Of a stretch of 64,000 bases of DNA, positions 17,317 through 25,302 are shown one piece after another. A program made the translations under genes and the position numbers. The DNA is taken from contig NZ_CM001489.1 of NCBI RefSeq assembly GCF_000262465.1, positions 1,213,781 through 1,277,780 on the forward strand, read 5' to 3'. Origin of the DNA: Frankia sp. QA3. Lineage in GTDB: Bacteria; Actinomycetota; Actinomycetes; Frankiales; Frankiaceae. Below the pieces are notes generated by a model, which made no database searches, was not told the origin of the DNA, and saw only the letters and a program-made list of their open reading frames with translations. The number at the start of each line of letters is the position of its first letter. Position 1 is the stretch's first letter.

Positions 17317-18534
17317 ATGGGCAGGATCCTCGAGGGCATCAAGGTCGTGGAAGTGGCGCTGTTCGGCTTCGTGCCGTCGGCCGGCGCCGCGCTCGCCGAC
17401 TGGGGCGCGGACGTGATCAAGATCGAGCATCCCGAGACCGGCGACCCGGTCCGGGCGCTGTCGTCCTACGGCTTCGGCCCCGGCGACGGCGGCGTCACGA
17501 CGCTGTGGGAGGTGTTCAACCGCGGCAAGCGGGGCGTCGGCATCGACATCGCCACCCCCGACGGCCTGGAACTGCTGATGTGCCTCATCGACGAGGCGGA
17601 CGTGTTCATCACCAGCTTCATGCCGTCGGCCCGGGAGCGCCTCGGCATCGACGTCGACCAGGTCCGGGCGCGCAATCCGCGCATCATCTACGGCCGCGGC
17701 ACCGGCCAGGGGCCCGACGGTCCCGACGCGGACAAGGGCGGGTTCGACGGCATCTCCTACTGGAGCCGGTCGGGCGCCAGCACCGCCTCGGTCCCGCCGG
17801 GCTACGACTTCCCGATCCTGCTGCCCGGCCCCGCCTTCGGCGACATCCAGAGCGGGATGTTCCTGGCCGGCGGCATCGCGGGGGCGCTGTACCAGCGGGA
17901 GCGGACCGGCCAGGGCAGCGTGGTCGACGTGTCGCTGTTCGGCGCCGGGCTGTGGGCGATGCAGGCCACCATCGCCGGCGCCGCGGCGATCGGCGCGGAC
18001 AACATCGTCCAGCTCGACCGGCGCCGCCCGCCGAACCCGCTGACGAACCTGTACCGGACGGCCGACGGCCACTTCTTCGTGCTCGGGATGTTACAGGCCG
18101 ACCGCTACTGGTCCGGCCTGTGCGCGGCGCTCGGTCACCCGGAGCTGGCCGCCGACGAGCGGTTCACCACCCTGGCCCTGCGCACCGAGCACGCCGAGGC
18201 GTGCGTCGCGGCCCTCGACGCCATCTTCACCGCCATCACCTACGACGAGCTGGTCAAGGCCCTCGACAGCCAGGAGGGCCAGTGGGCGCCGGTCGCCGTC
18301 CCCGGCGACACGCTGACCGATCCGCAGGCGCTGGCGAACGGCTACGTCCAGCAGGTCGACTACCCGAGTGGCGCGCGGCTGCCGCTGGTCCCGGTGCCCG
18401 CCCGGGTCGACGGCGACCTGCCGGTGCTCACCCCGGCGCCGACTCTCGGGGAGCACACCGACGAGGTCGTCCTGGCGCTCGGTCGCTCCGAGGAGGAGCT
18501 CATCAACCTCAAGATCGCCGGTGTGATCTCCTGA
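17317..18534 (+). CDS. CaiB/BaiF (class III) CoA-transferase
   Basis: A 405-residue family III CoA-transferase, which moves CoA between carboxylic acids. Typical features are LADWGADVIKIEHPETGDP near the N-terminus, RGKRGVGIDIATPDG, and the catalytic aspartate in PAFGDIQSGMFLAGG. GGAGG precedes ATG 17317 at good spacing. It is clearly related along its whole length to the CoA-transferase at 54173 (shared LADWGADVIKIEHPETGDP and NPLTN.YRT..G segments), which sits in the parallel module. The stop overlaps the kinase gene (TGATG). Confidence 0.92.
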   Translation: MGRILEGIKVVEVALFGFVPSAGAALADWGADVIKIEHPETGDPVRALSSYGFGPGDGGVTTLWEVFNRGKRGVGIDIATPDGLELLMCLIDEADVFITSFMPSARERLGIDVDQVRARNPRIIYGRGTGQGPDGPDADKGGFDGISYWSRSGASTASVPPGYDFPILLPGPAFGDIQSGMFLAGGIAGALYQRERTGQGSVVDVSLFGAGLWAMQATIAGAAAIGADNIVQLDRRRPPNPLTNLYRTADGHFFVLGMLQADRYWSGLCAALGHPELAADERFTTLALRTEHAEACVAALDAIFTAITYDELVKALDSQEGQWAPVAVPGDTLTDPQALANGYVQQVDYPSGARLPLVPVPARVDGDLPVLTPAPTLGEHTDEVVLALGRSEEELINLKIAGVIS

Positions 18535-19664
18535 TGACCGCCGTCACCCACGGGGTCGACGCGGACGTGCTGCGCGCGCTGCTGGCCGCGGGACACAACC
18601 CCGCCCTCGCCGAGGCCGACCCCGCCCTCGCCGAGGCCGACATTCTCGACCTGCACCCGCTCAAGGGCGGCTACTCCCGCGAGATGTGGTCGTTCGACGC
18701 GGTGACCCGGGACGGCGTCGTGCATCCGCTGATCCTGTGCGCCGACTCGGCCGCCGGCGTCGTCGGCGCGGGCGGGCAGACCCTCGGCCGGCCCGCGGAG
18801 GCCGCCCTGCTGCACAGCCTGCACACCGCGGGCCTGCCGGTGCCCGACGCGGTGGCCAGCGGCGACGGCGCCACCGGCGGACCCGGCGGCGAACTCGGCC
18901 GTCCGTACCTGGTGATGCAGCGGTGCAGTGGCACGGCCGCGATCGGCCCGCTGCACCGCGACCCCTGGTACGTGCGGCACCGGGCGCAGCTTGCCGACTG
19001 GTTCGCCGCGACGCTGGCGGCGATCCACGCCGCCGACGTGCCGGCGGACGTCCTCGGCGGTGTGCGCCCGGACCCGGCGCGGGTCGCCGGCGCGGAGCTG
19101 GCTCGCTGGAGCGGCGAGCTGCGCGCGACCCCCGAGGCGCACACCGCCGTGCTGGACCGGGCGCTCGGCTGGCTCGCCGCGAACCCGCCACCCCCGCCCG
19201 CGCGGGTCACCCTGCTCCACGGCGACTACCGGACCGGCAACATCCTGCACGGTCACGGCGACGGCGGCCCCAGCGGGCTGCGCACGGTGCTGGACTGGGA
19301 AATGGCCCACGTCGGGGACCCGCTGGAGGACCTCGCCTGGGCGCAGCTCGTCTGCTGGCGGGTCGGCACCGACCGGGCCGGCGGCCTGGTGGACCTCGCT
19401 CGCTGGCCGGAGCTCTACGGCGCCGCCGCCGGCTGGGCGCCCGACCTCGCGGCCCTGCGGTGGTGGGAGGTGCTCGGCTCGGTGAAGATGGCCTGCCTGG
19501 TGTGGCGGGCCGCCGAGGCCGTCACCGCACCCGCCGAGCGCGCCCTGCTGGAGCGCCTCTTCGCCGACCTGGGCGCCGAACTCGACCGCCGCCTGCTCCC
19601 CCCCGTCCGGCATCCCCCCGTCCGGCATCCCACCGGACCCTCGACGCAAGGAGACCGGCGATGA
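18534..19664 (+). CDS. APH-family phosphotransferase, possible hydroxyacyl-CoA kinase
   Basis: A 376-residue aminoglycoside-phosphotransferase-fold kinase. The catalytic loop is LLHGDYRTGNIL and the metal-binding segment is VLDWEMAHVGDPLEDLAW. In this setting antibiotic resistance is unlikely. APH-fold kinases such as LvaA and the kinase domains of ACAD10/11 phosphorylate 4-hydroxyacyl-CoAs before elimination, and the neighbours here (CoA-transferase, thiolase) suit that role. Two 21-bp repeats add PALAEAD near the N-terminus and two 15-bp repeats (PPVRH) near the C-terminus. It is joined to the previous gene by TGATG and to the next by ATGA. Confidence 0.83.
   Translation: MTAVTHGVDADVLRALLAAGHNPALAEADPALAEADILDLHPLKGGYSREMWSFDAVTRDGVVHPLILCADSAAGVVGAGGQTLGRPAEAALLHSLHTAGLPVPDAVASGDGATGGPGGELGRPYLVMQRCSGTAAIGPLHRDPWYVRHRAQLADWFAATLAAIHAADVPADVLGGVRPDPARVAGAELARWSGELRATPEAHTAVLDRALGWLAANPPPPPARVTLLHGDYRTGNILHGHGDGGPSGLRTVLDWEMAHVGDPLEDLAWAQLVCWRVGTDRAGGLVDLARWPELYGAAAGWAPDLAALRWWEVLGSVKMACLVWRAAEAVTAPAERALLERLFADLGAELDRRLLPPVRHPPVRHPTGPSTQGDRR
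18600..18641. repeat. Two exact 21-bp tandem repeats (coding)
   Basis: A 21-bp unit (CCCGCCCTCGCC then GAGGCCGAC) occurs twice and encodes PALAEAD in the kinase N-terminus, 66 bases after the TGATG junction. Confidence 0.92.
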
Positions 19665-20008
19665 CCGATGGTGGACGGGGGGCCGACGTGGGGCCCGGGA
19701 CGGAGTCGTTCGAGGTGCGGGGGGTGCGCAATGGCAGCATCGTCACGGTCGTCTGGGACCGGGGCAGGTTCGACGGCGACCCGCCCACCATCGACCTCGT
19801 CGAGGTCGAGGCCGATCTCGTCGCGGTGTCCCTGCGCGACCCCTTTCAGCTTCGGGTTGACGGGGTCGGTGGGGCCGGCGGGGCCGCGGTCGCGCCTACG
19901 GTGCACGATCCCGAGTCCGCGCTTGCCCTCGTGATCCGCACCCTGGACCGGGTCGTCCAGGTGACGACGCCCGCGCGGCCCAGGCCGTCGGGCGGCCCGG
20001 CCCGCTAG
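19661..20008 (+). CDS. Small protein coupled to the APH-type kinase
   Basis: A 115-residue protein with no family I recognise. The middle part (SFEVRGVRNGSIVTVVWDRGRFDG, VEADLVAVSLRDPFQLRV) looks like a beta-rich fold; the ends are Gly/Pro rich. It overlaps the kinase stop by ATGA, so it is probably made in step with it. In levulinate catabolism a small protein (LvaB) assists the LvaA kinase; the position here is analogous, but the sequence does not look like LvaB, so this is only a positional hint. It ends the operon. Confidence 0.65.
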   Translation: MTDGGRGADVGPGTESFEVRGVRNGSIVTVVWDRGRFDGDPPTIDLVEVEADLVAVSLRDPFQLRVDGVGGAGGAAVAPTVHDPESALALVIRTLDRVVQVTTPARPRPSGGPAR

Positions 20009-20085
20009 TGCAGCTGTCGATCGGATCCTGCCCGGCCTTCGGGACGGGACGTGACGTCGGACTGTGCCCGCCTGCGCCGCAGGCC

Positions 20086-20131
20086 GGTCCACCGGTACCG
20101 CCACGCCGCCCCGCGAGGAGGGGTGTGCAGG
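20086..20131. repeat. Dispersed intergenic repeat, copy 1
   Basis: About 46 bases, including CCGCCCCGCGAGGAGGGG, match the intergenic copy at 60577-60623 at roughly 39 positions. Both follow a gene that ends in TAG followed by tgcagc. The 393-base gap from 20009 to 20401 holds this repeat and a terminator, and no gene is seen. Confidence 0.6.
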
Positions 20132-20277
20132 CGGCCCGTCGCGAACGCGGTTCCGCGGAACCGCCGCCAGGCCACCGGCCTCGACCTCCCTGTCAGCGAT
20201 CATGGCGCTCCCCTGCATCCCGCCTCGAAGATCTGGATCAAGGGGCTCAGGCGCGCCCGCCAGCCGGCAGGACGGCA

Positions 20278-20311
20278 AAAGGCCCGGGCACCGTACGGTG
20301 CCCGGGCCTTT
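20278..20311. terminator. Bidirectional rho-independent terminator
   Basis: A perfect 15-bp inverted repeat, AAAGGCCCGGGCACC and its complement, surrounds a GTAC tetraloop. Runs of A before and T after the stem allow it to work both ways, between the small-protein gene (plus) and the amidohydrolase gene (minus). Confidence 0.9.
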
Positions 20312-20401
20312 CCGGTAGCGCTGGCCAGCGGGCGGCGGCTGAGGTTGGGTCGCCCGGCTCAGGCCGCCCGGGGTAGGGCGGCTCAGGCCGGGTCGGGTGG
20401 C

Positions 20402-21574
20402 TCAGGTCAGGTCGTAGAGCTTCATGGCGTTGTCCTGCAGGATCTTGCGCAGCACGTCGTGCGGGAGGTCGCCGAGCTTGTCGTTGATGAACTGCCGGGG
20501 CGGCAGCGCCGAGCTCACCGGCCCCGGCGACATGCTCGTCGGGTGCGGGAAGTCGGTCTCGTAGAGGATGTTGTCGGCGCCGACGTAGTCGATCGCCGCA
20601 CGCAGCGTGGGACCGTGCTCGAACCAGAAGCAGGCGTAGATCTGGCGGCGGAAGTACTCGCTGGGCAGCAGGTCGTACTCGGGGTGCTCCTTGGCGACGC
20701 CGCACTCGGTCCACATCCAGTCCAGCGCCTGCAGGGTGAACGGCACCCAGCCGACGCCGCTTTCCACCGAGACGAACTTCAGGTCGGGGAAGCGGTGGCA
20801 CACGCCCGCGCCGATGAGGCTGCCCACGGTGCGCGCGTTGCCGAGGAAGAACGTCATCGGGAAGGTGGCGTAGTTGGCGTGGACGCCGGCGGAGGGGTGC
20901 AGCAGCTGCGGCATCGTGGTGTCGCCGCTGCCGATGTGGAAGTTGACCGACAGGCCCATCTCCTGGGCAGCGGCCCACAGCCGGTCCCAGTGCGGGTCGG
21001 TGAGCATGGGGGAGCCGAAGTCCTCGGGCGCCTGGGAGAACACCAGGCCCTTGTGGCCGAGCTCCGCGCAGCGCTTCATCTCCGCGATCGACAGGTCGAT
21101 GTCCCAGAACGGCACCGCCATGACCGGGACGTAGCGGTCCGAGACCCGGCGGAAGTCCGCCAGCCAGTCGTTGTACGCCTGTAACAGCAGCAGCGCCAGC
21201 TCCATGTCACCGAAGTCGGTGTAGCGCCCGGCGCCGAAGCCGGCGACGTTCGGGTAAAGGACCTCGGCGTGGATGCCGTACTCGTCCATGATCTCCAGAC
21301 GGCCCTCGGGCTGCCAGATGCGCGGGTCGACCATGTCGAGCTGGGCGGGGAACTTCGGGGGCGGCTCCTTCCAGCCGGCGATGGCGAGACCGGCGGCCGG
21401 GCTGAGCACCTTGCCGCCGGCGATCCACCATTCGATGCCGTTCGCGTCACGTTCGACGTGGGGCACACGGTCGCCGTACTTCGACGGGACCCGGGACGTC
21501 CAGAGGTCGTAGTGCTCGACGACGTGGGTGTCGCAGTCGATGACCTTGAGGTCGAGCTCGTCGATGAGATCCAC
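20402..21574 (-). CDS. Amidohydrolase-family (ACMSD-like) metal-dependent hydrolase or decarboxylase
   Basis: A 390-residue TIM-barrel protein of the amidohydrolase 2 group, which includes decarboxylases and C-C hydrolases. The first metal motif is D-x-H (IDCDTHVVEHYDLW) instead of HxH; a later histidine is in NFHIGSGD and the conserved aspartate in ETDFPHPTS. GTG 21574 is preferred because GAGGGG lies six bases upstream and the product then begins just before the conserved IDCDTH; GTG 21634 is an alternative. It is driven by site C. A related protein at 56391 holds the same place in the second module. Confidence 0.85.
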   Translation of the reverse strand: MDLIDELDLKVIDCDTHVVEHYDLWTSRVPSKYGDRVPHVERDANGIEWWIAGGKVLSPAAGLAIAGWKEPPPKFPAQLDMVDPRIWQPEGRLEIMDEYGIHAEVLYPNVAGFGAGRYTDFGDMELALLLLQAYNDWLADFRRVSDRYVPVMAVPFWDIDLSIAEMKRCAELGHKGLVFSQAPEDFGSPMLTDPHWDRLWAAAQEMGLSVNFHIGSGDTTMPQLLHPSAGVHANYATFPMTFFLGNARTVGSLIGAGVCHRFPDLKFVSVESGVGWVPFTLQALDWMWTECGVAKEHPEYDLLPSEYFRRQIYACFWFEHGPTLRAAIDYVGADNILYETDFPHPTSMSPGPVSSALPPRQFINDKLGDLPHDVLRKILQDNAMKLYDLT

Positions 21575-21636
21575 GATGTACCCCTCACGCGGGACCGGGA
21601 ACGCCCCGGTCAAGACGGTGCGCACTACCTGCACGG

Positions 21637-21678
21637 ACCATAGGTGAGACGTAGATTACAGTCAACCCGTCGGTCGAA
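21637..21678 (-). promoter_or_regulatory. Promoter with operator TTCGACCGACGGGTTGAC (site C)
   Basis: On the minus strand the operator (21678-21661) overlaps the -35 box TTGACT, and 17 bases later comes the -10 box TATGGT (21642-21637). It drives the amidohydrolase gene. It lies back to back with site C2, about 160 bases away. Confidence 0.66.
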
Positions 21679-21840
21679 TAAATTCGGCCGCGGTCTTCGG
21701 GTGCCGTTCGGCGGCCCTTCCTTCATCGGGCGGGCCGACGGTCGGGCCGCGAGTCGGGCCGTGGGTCGGGCTGTCGCCAGGCCGTCGAGCTGACCGTCGA
21801 GCTGGCTGTCGGCGGGCCCGCCGATCGGTCCGTCGATTAA

Positions 21841-21882
21841 TTCGAACGACTGGTGGACTAAATTATTGTGGGGTCGTACGGT
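21841..21882 (+). promoter_or_regulatory. Promoter with operator TTCGAACGACTGGTGGAC (site C2)
   Basis: The operator at 21841-21858 overlaps a -35 box TGGACT (21854-21859), with a 17-base spacer and a -10 box TACGGT (21877-21882). It drives the solute-binding lipoprotein gene. The operator is the most diverged of the set in its right half. Confidence 0.58.
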
Positions 21883-21931
21883 GCTCCCACCCGTCGGCCA
21901 CGGGGGCCGGCGCTGGTGGGAGGCGGTATCG

Positions 21932-23275
21932 GTGAGAGGTCGTTCTGTGGCGGGGGCGCTGGCGCTCAGTTCCCTGCTCTTAGCCGCGGCGTGTTCGTCG
22001 TCGGGTTCGTCCGGGGGCGCCGCGAACGCTGCCGGCGGTGCCGGCACCGGGGAGGTGAGCTCCGCGCCCGTCGCCAACAGCGACAACAACGCCTGGGCGC
22101 TGCGCTACACCGGTGGCACCGCCGGCCCGGCGAAGGGCACGCCGTACAAGATCGGATTCGTCAGTCAGGACACGTTCCTGCCGTCCGCGACGCAGGGCGC
22201 GCGGGCTGCGGTGGCCTACGTCGACGCCGAGCTCGGCGGCGTCGGCGGCCGGCCGATCGAGCTGGTCTCCTGCTCGGTCAACGTGCCGGAGGACGCCGCC
22301 CGCTGCGGCGCTCAGATGGCCAACGACGCGTCGCTGTCACTGGTGATCGTGGGCGGCCTCAGCGTCGGCAACAAGGAGTTCTACGACGCCGTGGGCGGCC
22401 GCAAGGCGATCCTCATCGGCAACGCCCTGGCCAGCGAGGACTTCGTGACGACCCGCGGCGTCGCCTACACCGCCGGCTCGCCCGGGGTGCTGATGGGCAT
22501 GGCGCGCTTCGCCGTCGAGGAGCTCAAGGCCCGCACGGTGGCCGGCATCGTCCCGGACACCCCCGCCGGCCGCGCGGCCGCCCAGCAGCTCGTGAAGCCG
22601 ATCCTGGACGCCGCCAAGGTGAAGTTCCGCCCGGTGTTCATCAGCCTGCAGGCGACCACCCCGGACCTGACGACGGCATTGCAGGCCAGCGGCGCGGGCA
22701 GCGCCGACGCGCTGATCACCGCCTTCCCTCCGAGCAGCTGCATCAGCATGTATGACGCGATCCGCTCGCTCGGCATCAAGCCCAAGGTGATCACGACCGA
22801 CCAGTGCGCCGACGTGCCCGTGCGCGCGCACCTCAAGAGCGTCGGAGCCACCGACACCGTCCCCGACGGCTGGTACTACGCGAACTACGGCTACAACTTC
22901 GACCTGCCCGACGTCGACTCCGGGATGAAGACCTACCAGTACGCGGCGGCGAAGTACGCCAAGCCGCTGGGCAGCGCCCCCGTCGAGCTGCGCGGCTTCA
23001 GCGGACCGACGTTCGGCACCGTGATGACCGCTGCCAAGATCGTCAATCAGCTCGGCGTGGACAAGGCGACGTCCTTCGACGTCGTGGACCGGGCACTGCG
23101 CGCCTTCACCGGTCCGGCGATGCTCCAGGTCGGCCCGCTCAAGTGCGGCCAGGCGCCGTTCGTCGCCGTCTGCGGACACCAGATCGGTGTCGCCCAGTAC
23201 GCCGGCGGAAAGTGGACGAGCGTCCGCGACGGCCTCAACGGCAAGCCGGTCAACCTGCTGGCCCCGGTGAGCTGA
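21932..23275 (+). CDS. Solute-binding lipoprotein of a branched-chain-type ABC importer
   Basis: A 447-residue periplasmic-binding-fold protein (Peripla_BP_6/LivJ type). A signal sequence ends at the lipobox LAAAC (lipidated Cys at 21) and is followed by a Ser/Gly linker. The mature part begins PYKIGFVSQDTF and has paired cysteines (CSVNVPEDAARC). It is exported and anchored outside the membrane to hand cargo to the permease. The GTG at 21932 with GGGAGG upstream gives a standard signal peptide. It is the likely partner of the LivHM/LivG/LivF importer at 11924-15911, since both are under the same type of promoter. Confidence 0.9.
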   Translation: MRGRSVAGALALSSLLLAAACSSSGSSGGAANAAGGAGTGEVSSAPVANSDNNAWALRYTGGTAGPAKGTPYKIGFVSQDTFLPSATQGARAAVAYVDAELGGVGGRPIELVSCSVNVPEDAARCGAQMANDASLSLVIVGGLSVGNKEFYDAVGGRKAILIGNALASEDFVTTRGVAYTAGSPGVLMGMARFAVEELKARTVAGIVPDTPAGRAAAQQLVKPILDAAKVKFRPVFISLQATTPDLTTALQASGAGSADALITAFPPSSCISMYDAIRSLGIKPKVITTDQCADVPVRAHLKSVGATDTVPDGWYYANYGYNFDLPDVDSGMKTYQYAAAKYAKPLGSAPVELRGFSGPTFGTVMTAAKIVNQLGVDKATSFDVVDRALRAFTGPAMLQVGPLKCGQAPFVAVCGHQIGVAQYAGGKWTSVRDGLNGKPVNLLAPVS

Positions 23276-23295
23276 CCCCGCCGACCCCCGGGCTC

Positions 23296-23322
23296 CCGGC
23301 CGGCCCCGCCCCCGCCGGCCGG
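23296..23322. terminator. Possible terminator hairpin after the lipoprotein gene
   Basis: CCGGCCGGC at 23296-23304 pairs with GCCGGCCGG at 23314-23322 around a nine-base loop, 20 bases after the stop codon. There is no T run. The rest of the gap to 23600 shows no gene. Confidence 0.4.
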
Positions 23323-23601
23323 CAGGTCCCGGGGCGGCGATCGCCGCGGCCCGGGAATCCACCCGGACGCGTGGGGCGGTTGCGCGGAACACCATGCTCC
23401 CCGGAGCCGGGGCGAGTAGCAGGCAGGGCAAAACCGGTGGACGCCCTGGCCACGGGCGTCGTACCTTCACCCGGGTCCGACGCCCCCACGTCCTATGAGG
23501 TGCATGTGATGACGGTCCAAACAGTTACGGCCAGCTCCGCCCGGCGGCTTTTCGTAACCGCCATGACCGCCATGACCTCCTTGGACGTAAGGAATCCCAG
23601 A

Positions 23602-24120
23602 AGTAGATCTTCCGCGTAGCTTCACCATCCGCGAGAGCACCCACCGCATCCACAACCCGTTCGGCAGCGACAAACTGGCCGCTTTGGGACGGGCGCTGGG
23701 TCTGGCGCCGGGAACTCGGGTGCTCGACCTCGCGAGCGGGTCGGGTGAGATGCTGTGCAGCCTCCGGCCCGACGGCCTGATGCTGATCGGCGAGCCGTAC
23801 TGGGCCACGAACCCCCGGACCGGGACGCCGTCGAGGGCAGCCAGGCCGGCAGCAGGGATGATTTCCGGCTGCTTCCCGAACTGATCGACCAGTTCGGTGA
23901 ACTCGGTTATGACGTGGTGGAGATGGTTCTCGCCGATCAGGACAGTTGGGACCGGTACAGGGCGGCGCAGTGGCTCAACATCCGCCGCTGGCTTGACCGC
24001 CATCCTGACGACGAGCTGGCCGCCGAGCTGCGGGCCGAACTCGCCACAGAGCCGGCCCGCTATGTCAGGTACCAGCGCGAATACCTCGGCTGGGGGGTCT
24101 TCGCGCTGATGCGACGCTGA
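23602..24120 (+). pseudogene. Remnant of a SAM-dependent methyltransferase
   Basis: The reading frame VDLPRSFTIRESTHRIHNPFG begins at about 23603 without a start codon, runs through the SAM-binding motif VLDLASGSGE, and then jumps directly to SLRPDGLMLIGEPYW. About 100 residues that normally lie between these motifs are missing. After EPYW the frame shifts, and the C-terminal part (PPDRDAVEG to GWGVFALMRR) continues in another frame to the stop at 24120. Start loss, internal deletion and a frameshift make it clearly non-functional. Its GC and codon use match the neighbours. Confidence 0.8.
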
Positions 24121-24138
24121 CGGTGGTTCGCGGGTGGG

Positions 24139-24450
24139 TCAGCGCTGGACGCCGACGGACTGCCACACCCGGAGCAGAACTTCGTCGTCGGGGGCGTCGA
24201 GCGACCACTGCCACGGCTTGGCGAAGACGAAGACCTGGGCCTCGTGATGGGTCGGGTCGCTGCCGTCGAGCATCGTGATGGTCACGCTCTTGTCGCCGGT
24301 GAGGACAAAGAAGACCTCGCGGTACTGCCCGAGGTGGACGTCGAGGACGACGGCGTCGGGGCCGTAGCGGTGGACGTCGACCGTCCGGCTGCGCGGCGTT
24401 GCGGGACCCGGTGCGGGATCGGCGGGGGGCAGCGCCTCGTCCGGCCTCAT
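24139..24450 (-). CDS. Small protein downstream of the PaaA-like gene
   Basis: A 103-residue protein without a recognised family. The C-terminal 80 residues (VDVHRYGPDAVVLDVHLG, FFVLTGDKSVTITMLDGSDP, FVFAKPWQWSLDAP) look like a compact beta-sandwich or cupin-like domain. No ribosome-binding site precedes ATG 24450; instead the start overlaps the stop of a six-codon minicistron, which itself is linked to the PaaA-like gene. It may be an accessory subunit of that oxygenase. Function is unknown. Confidence 0.62.
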   Translation of the reverse strand: MRPDEALPPADPAPGPATPRSRTVDVHRYGPDAVVLDVHLGQYREVFFVLTGDKSVTITMLDGSDPTHHEAQVFVFAKPWQWSLDAPDDEVLLRVWQSVGVQR

Positions 24451-24467
24451 GCCCGCGCCTGCCTCAT
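24447..24467 (-). other. Six-codon minicistron MRQARA
   Basis: ATG at 24467 overlaps the stop of the 21-residue minicistron, and its own TGA at 24449-24447 overlaps the ATG of the 103-residue gene at 24450. It is a linking element created by repeats more than a likely functional peptide. Confidence 0.45.
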
Positions 24468-24529
24468 GCCCGCCTGCCTCGTGCCCGCGCCATCACTCGC
24501 GCCCGCGCCATCACTCGCGCCCGCGCCAT
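24464..24529 (-). other. Twenty-one-codon minicistron of MARARV repeats
   Basis: ATG 24529 overlaps the stop of the PaaA-like gene (TGATG). The frame reads MARARV twice, then MARARGRRA, and stops at 24464 on an ATGA overlap with the next minicistron. It is formed by 18-bp repeats. Whether ribosomes pass along this chain is untested. Confidence 0.45.
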
Positions 24530-24531
24530 CA
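24484..24531. repeat. 18-bp tandem repeats at the PaaA-like gene 3-prime end
   Basis: CCCGCGCCATCACTCGCG occurs twice exactly, followed by a partial copy that contains the stop codon of the PaaA-like gene. Diverged copies continue downstream to the start of the 103-residue gene. Confidence 0.88.
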
Positions 24532-25254
24532 GAGGAAACGGCGGTTCGCCGTGTCCGCGGGAACGGTGATGCCGAGTTCCTCCAGCAGCGGACGGGTGTC
24601 GGCGATGTACTGCTGGCGGAGCTGCTCATTGTTGAGCTTGCGCAGGCCCCAGCGGACGTAGGCGTCGCTGAACTCCGAGTCCGACCGGCCGAACATGTCC
24701 AGCGCGGCCGGCCACCAGATCTTTATCTTCTCGTTGGCCTCCGCCAGCCCGGCCGGGTCGGCGCACACCCGGCGCAGGTTCGACAGGCCGAACGTCGCGT
24801 GGAAAACCTCGTCCTTGTGCAGGCGCTCAGCCACGTTCAACAGAGGCTCGTAGGGCACGTCCTCCCACGTCTCCCCGATGTAGCAGCCCACCCGGTCACC
24901 CAGGGCGTTGAAGTACGCCATGTCGCAGAACGTGTCGATGGGCAGGTGGAACAGGTACTGCTTGATCGGCTGTTCGACCACCCCGACGCCCAGGCCCGCC
25001 AGGATTCGCGCCGTGATGACGCCGTGCTCGACCTCCTGCTGCATGAGCTTCGCGAACGTCGTCTTCAGCCGCTCCTCGGGAGCGAGCGTCATGCAGCGTT
25101 CCCACAGGTGGTTCAGCAGCTCGGTGTAGTACCGGTTCGTCGAGTTCTCCAGGTGGTGCACGAGCATGCGCACCAGCAGGTCGGAGAACTCGCTCGGGAT
25201 GTCGGCGTCGTTCTCCCGGTACACCCGACGCTCGCCCACCATCGCATCTGCCAT
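24529..25254 (-). CDS. PaaA/PaaC-like ferritin-fold di-iron protein
   Basis: A 241-residue protein resembling the PaaA/PaaC group of bacterial multicomponent oxygenases that make ring epoxides of aryl-CoAs. Two di-iron style motifs are visible, E-x-x-H in QQEVEHG and in HKDEVFHATFG. The other Paa subunits (PaaB, PaaE) are absent from the window, so this is probably not the classic phenylacetyl-CoA epoxidase. ATG 25254 lies only seven bases after the -10 box of site D, so the mRNA may be leaderless; ATG 25242 is an alternative start. An oxygenase role on a CoA thioester is the best guess. Confidence 0.8.
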   Translation of the reverse strand: MADAMVGERRVYRENDADIPSEFSDLLVRMLVHHLENSTNRYYTELLNHLWERCMTLAPEERLKTTFAKLMQQEVEHGVITARILAGLGVGVVEQPIKQYLFHLPIDTFCDMAYFNALGDRVGCYIGETWEDVPYEPLLNVAERLHKDEVFHATFGLSNLRRVCADPAGLAEANEKIKIWWPAALDMFGRSDSEFSDAYVRWGLRKLNNEQLRQQYIADTRPLLEELGITVPADTANRRFL

Positions 25255-25260
25255 GACCTC

Positions 25261-25302
25261 ATCGTAGGAAGGTCCACCATTATTGTCAACTCGCGAGTCG
25301 AA
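25261..25302 (-). promoter_or_regulatory. Promoter with operator TTCGACTCGCGAGTTGAC (site D)
   Basis: On the minus strand the operator (25302-25285) overlaps the -35 box TTGACA; after 17 bases comes the -10 box TACGAT (25266-25261). It is the most symmetrical of the sites: TCGACTCGCGAGTTGA differs from a perfect palindrome at one pair. It drives the PaaA-like gene. The remaining 170 bases to the dehydrogenase gene hold only GGGCAGGCG-type 9-bp repeats. Confidence 0.75.

Noticed and set aside
18534..19664. Antibiotic resistance by an aminoglycoside phosphotransferase
   Set aside because: The fold is the same, but the operon context is CoA-thioester metabolism and the coupling to a CoA-transferase gene makes resistance unlikely.
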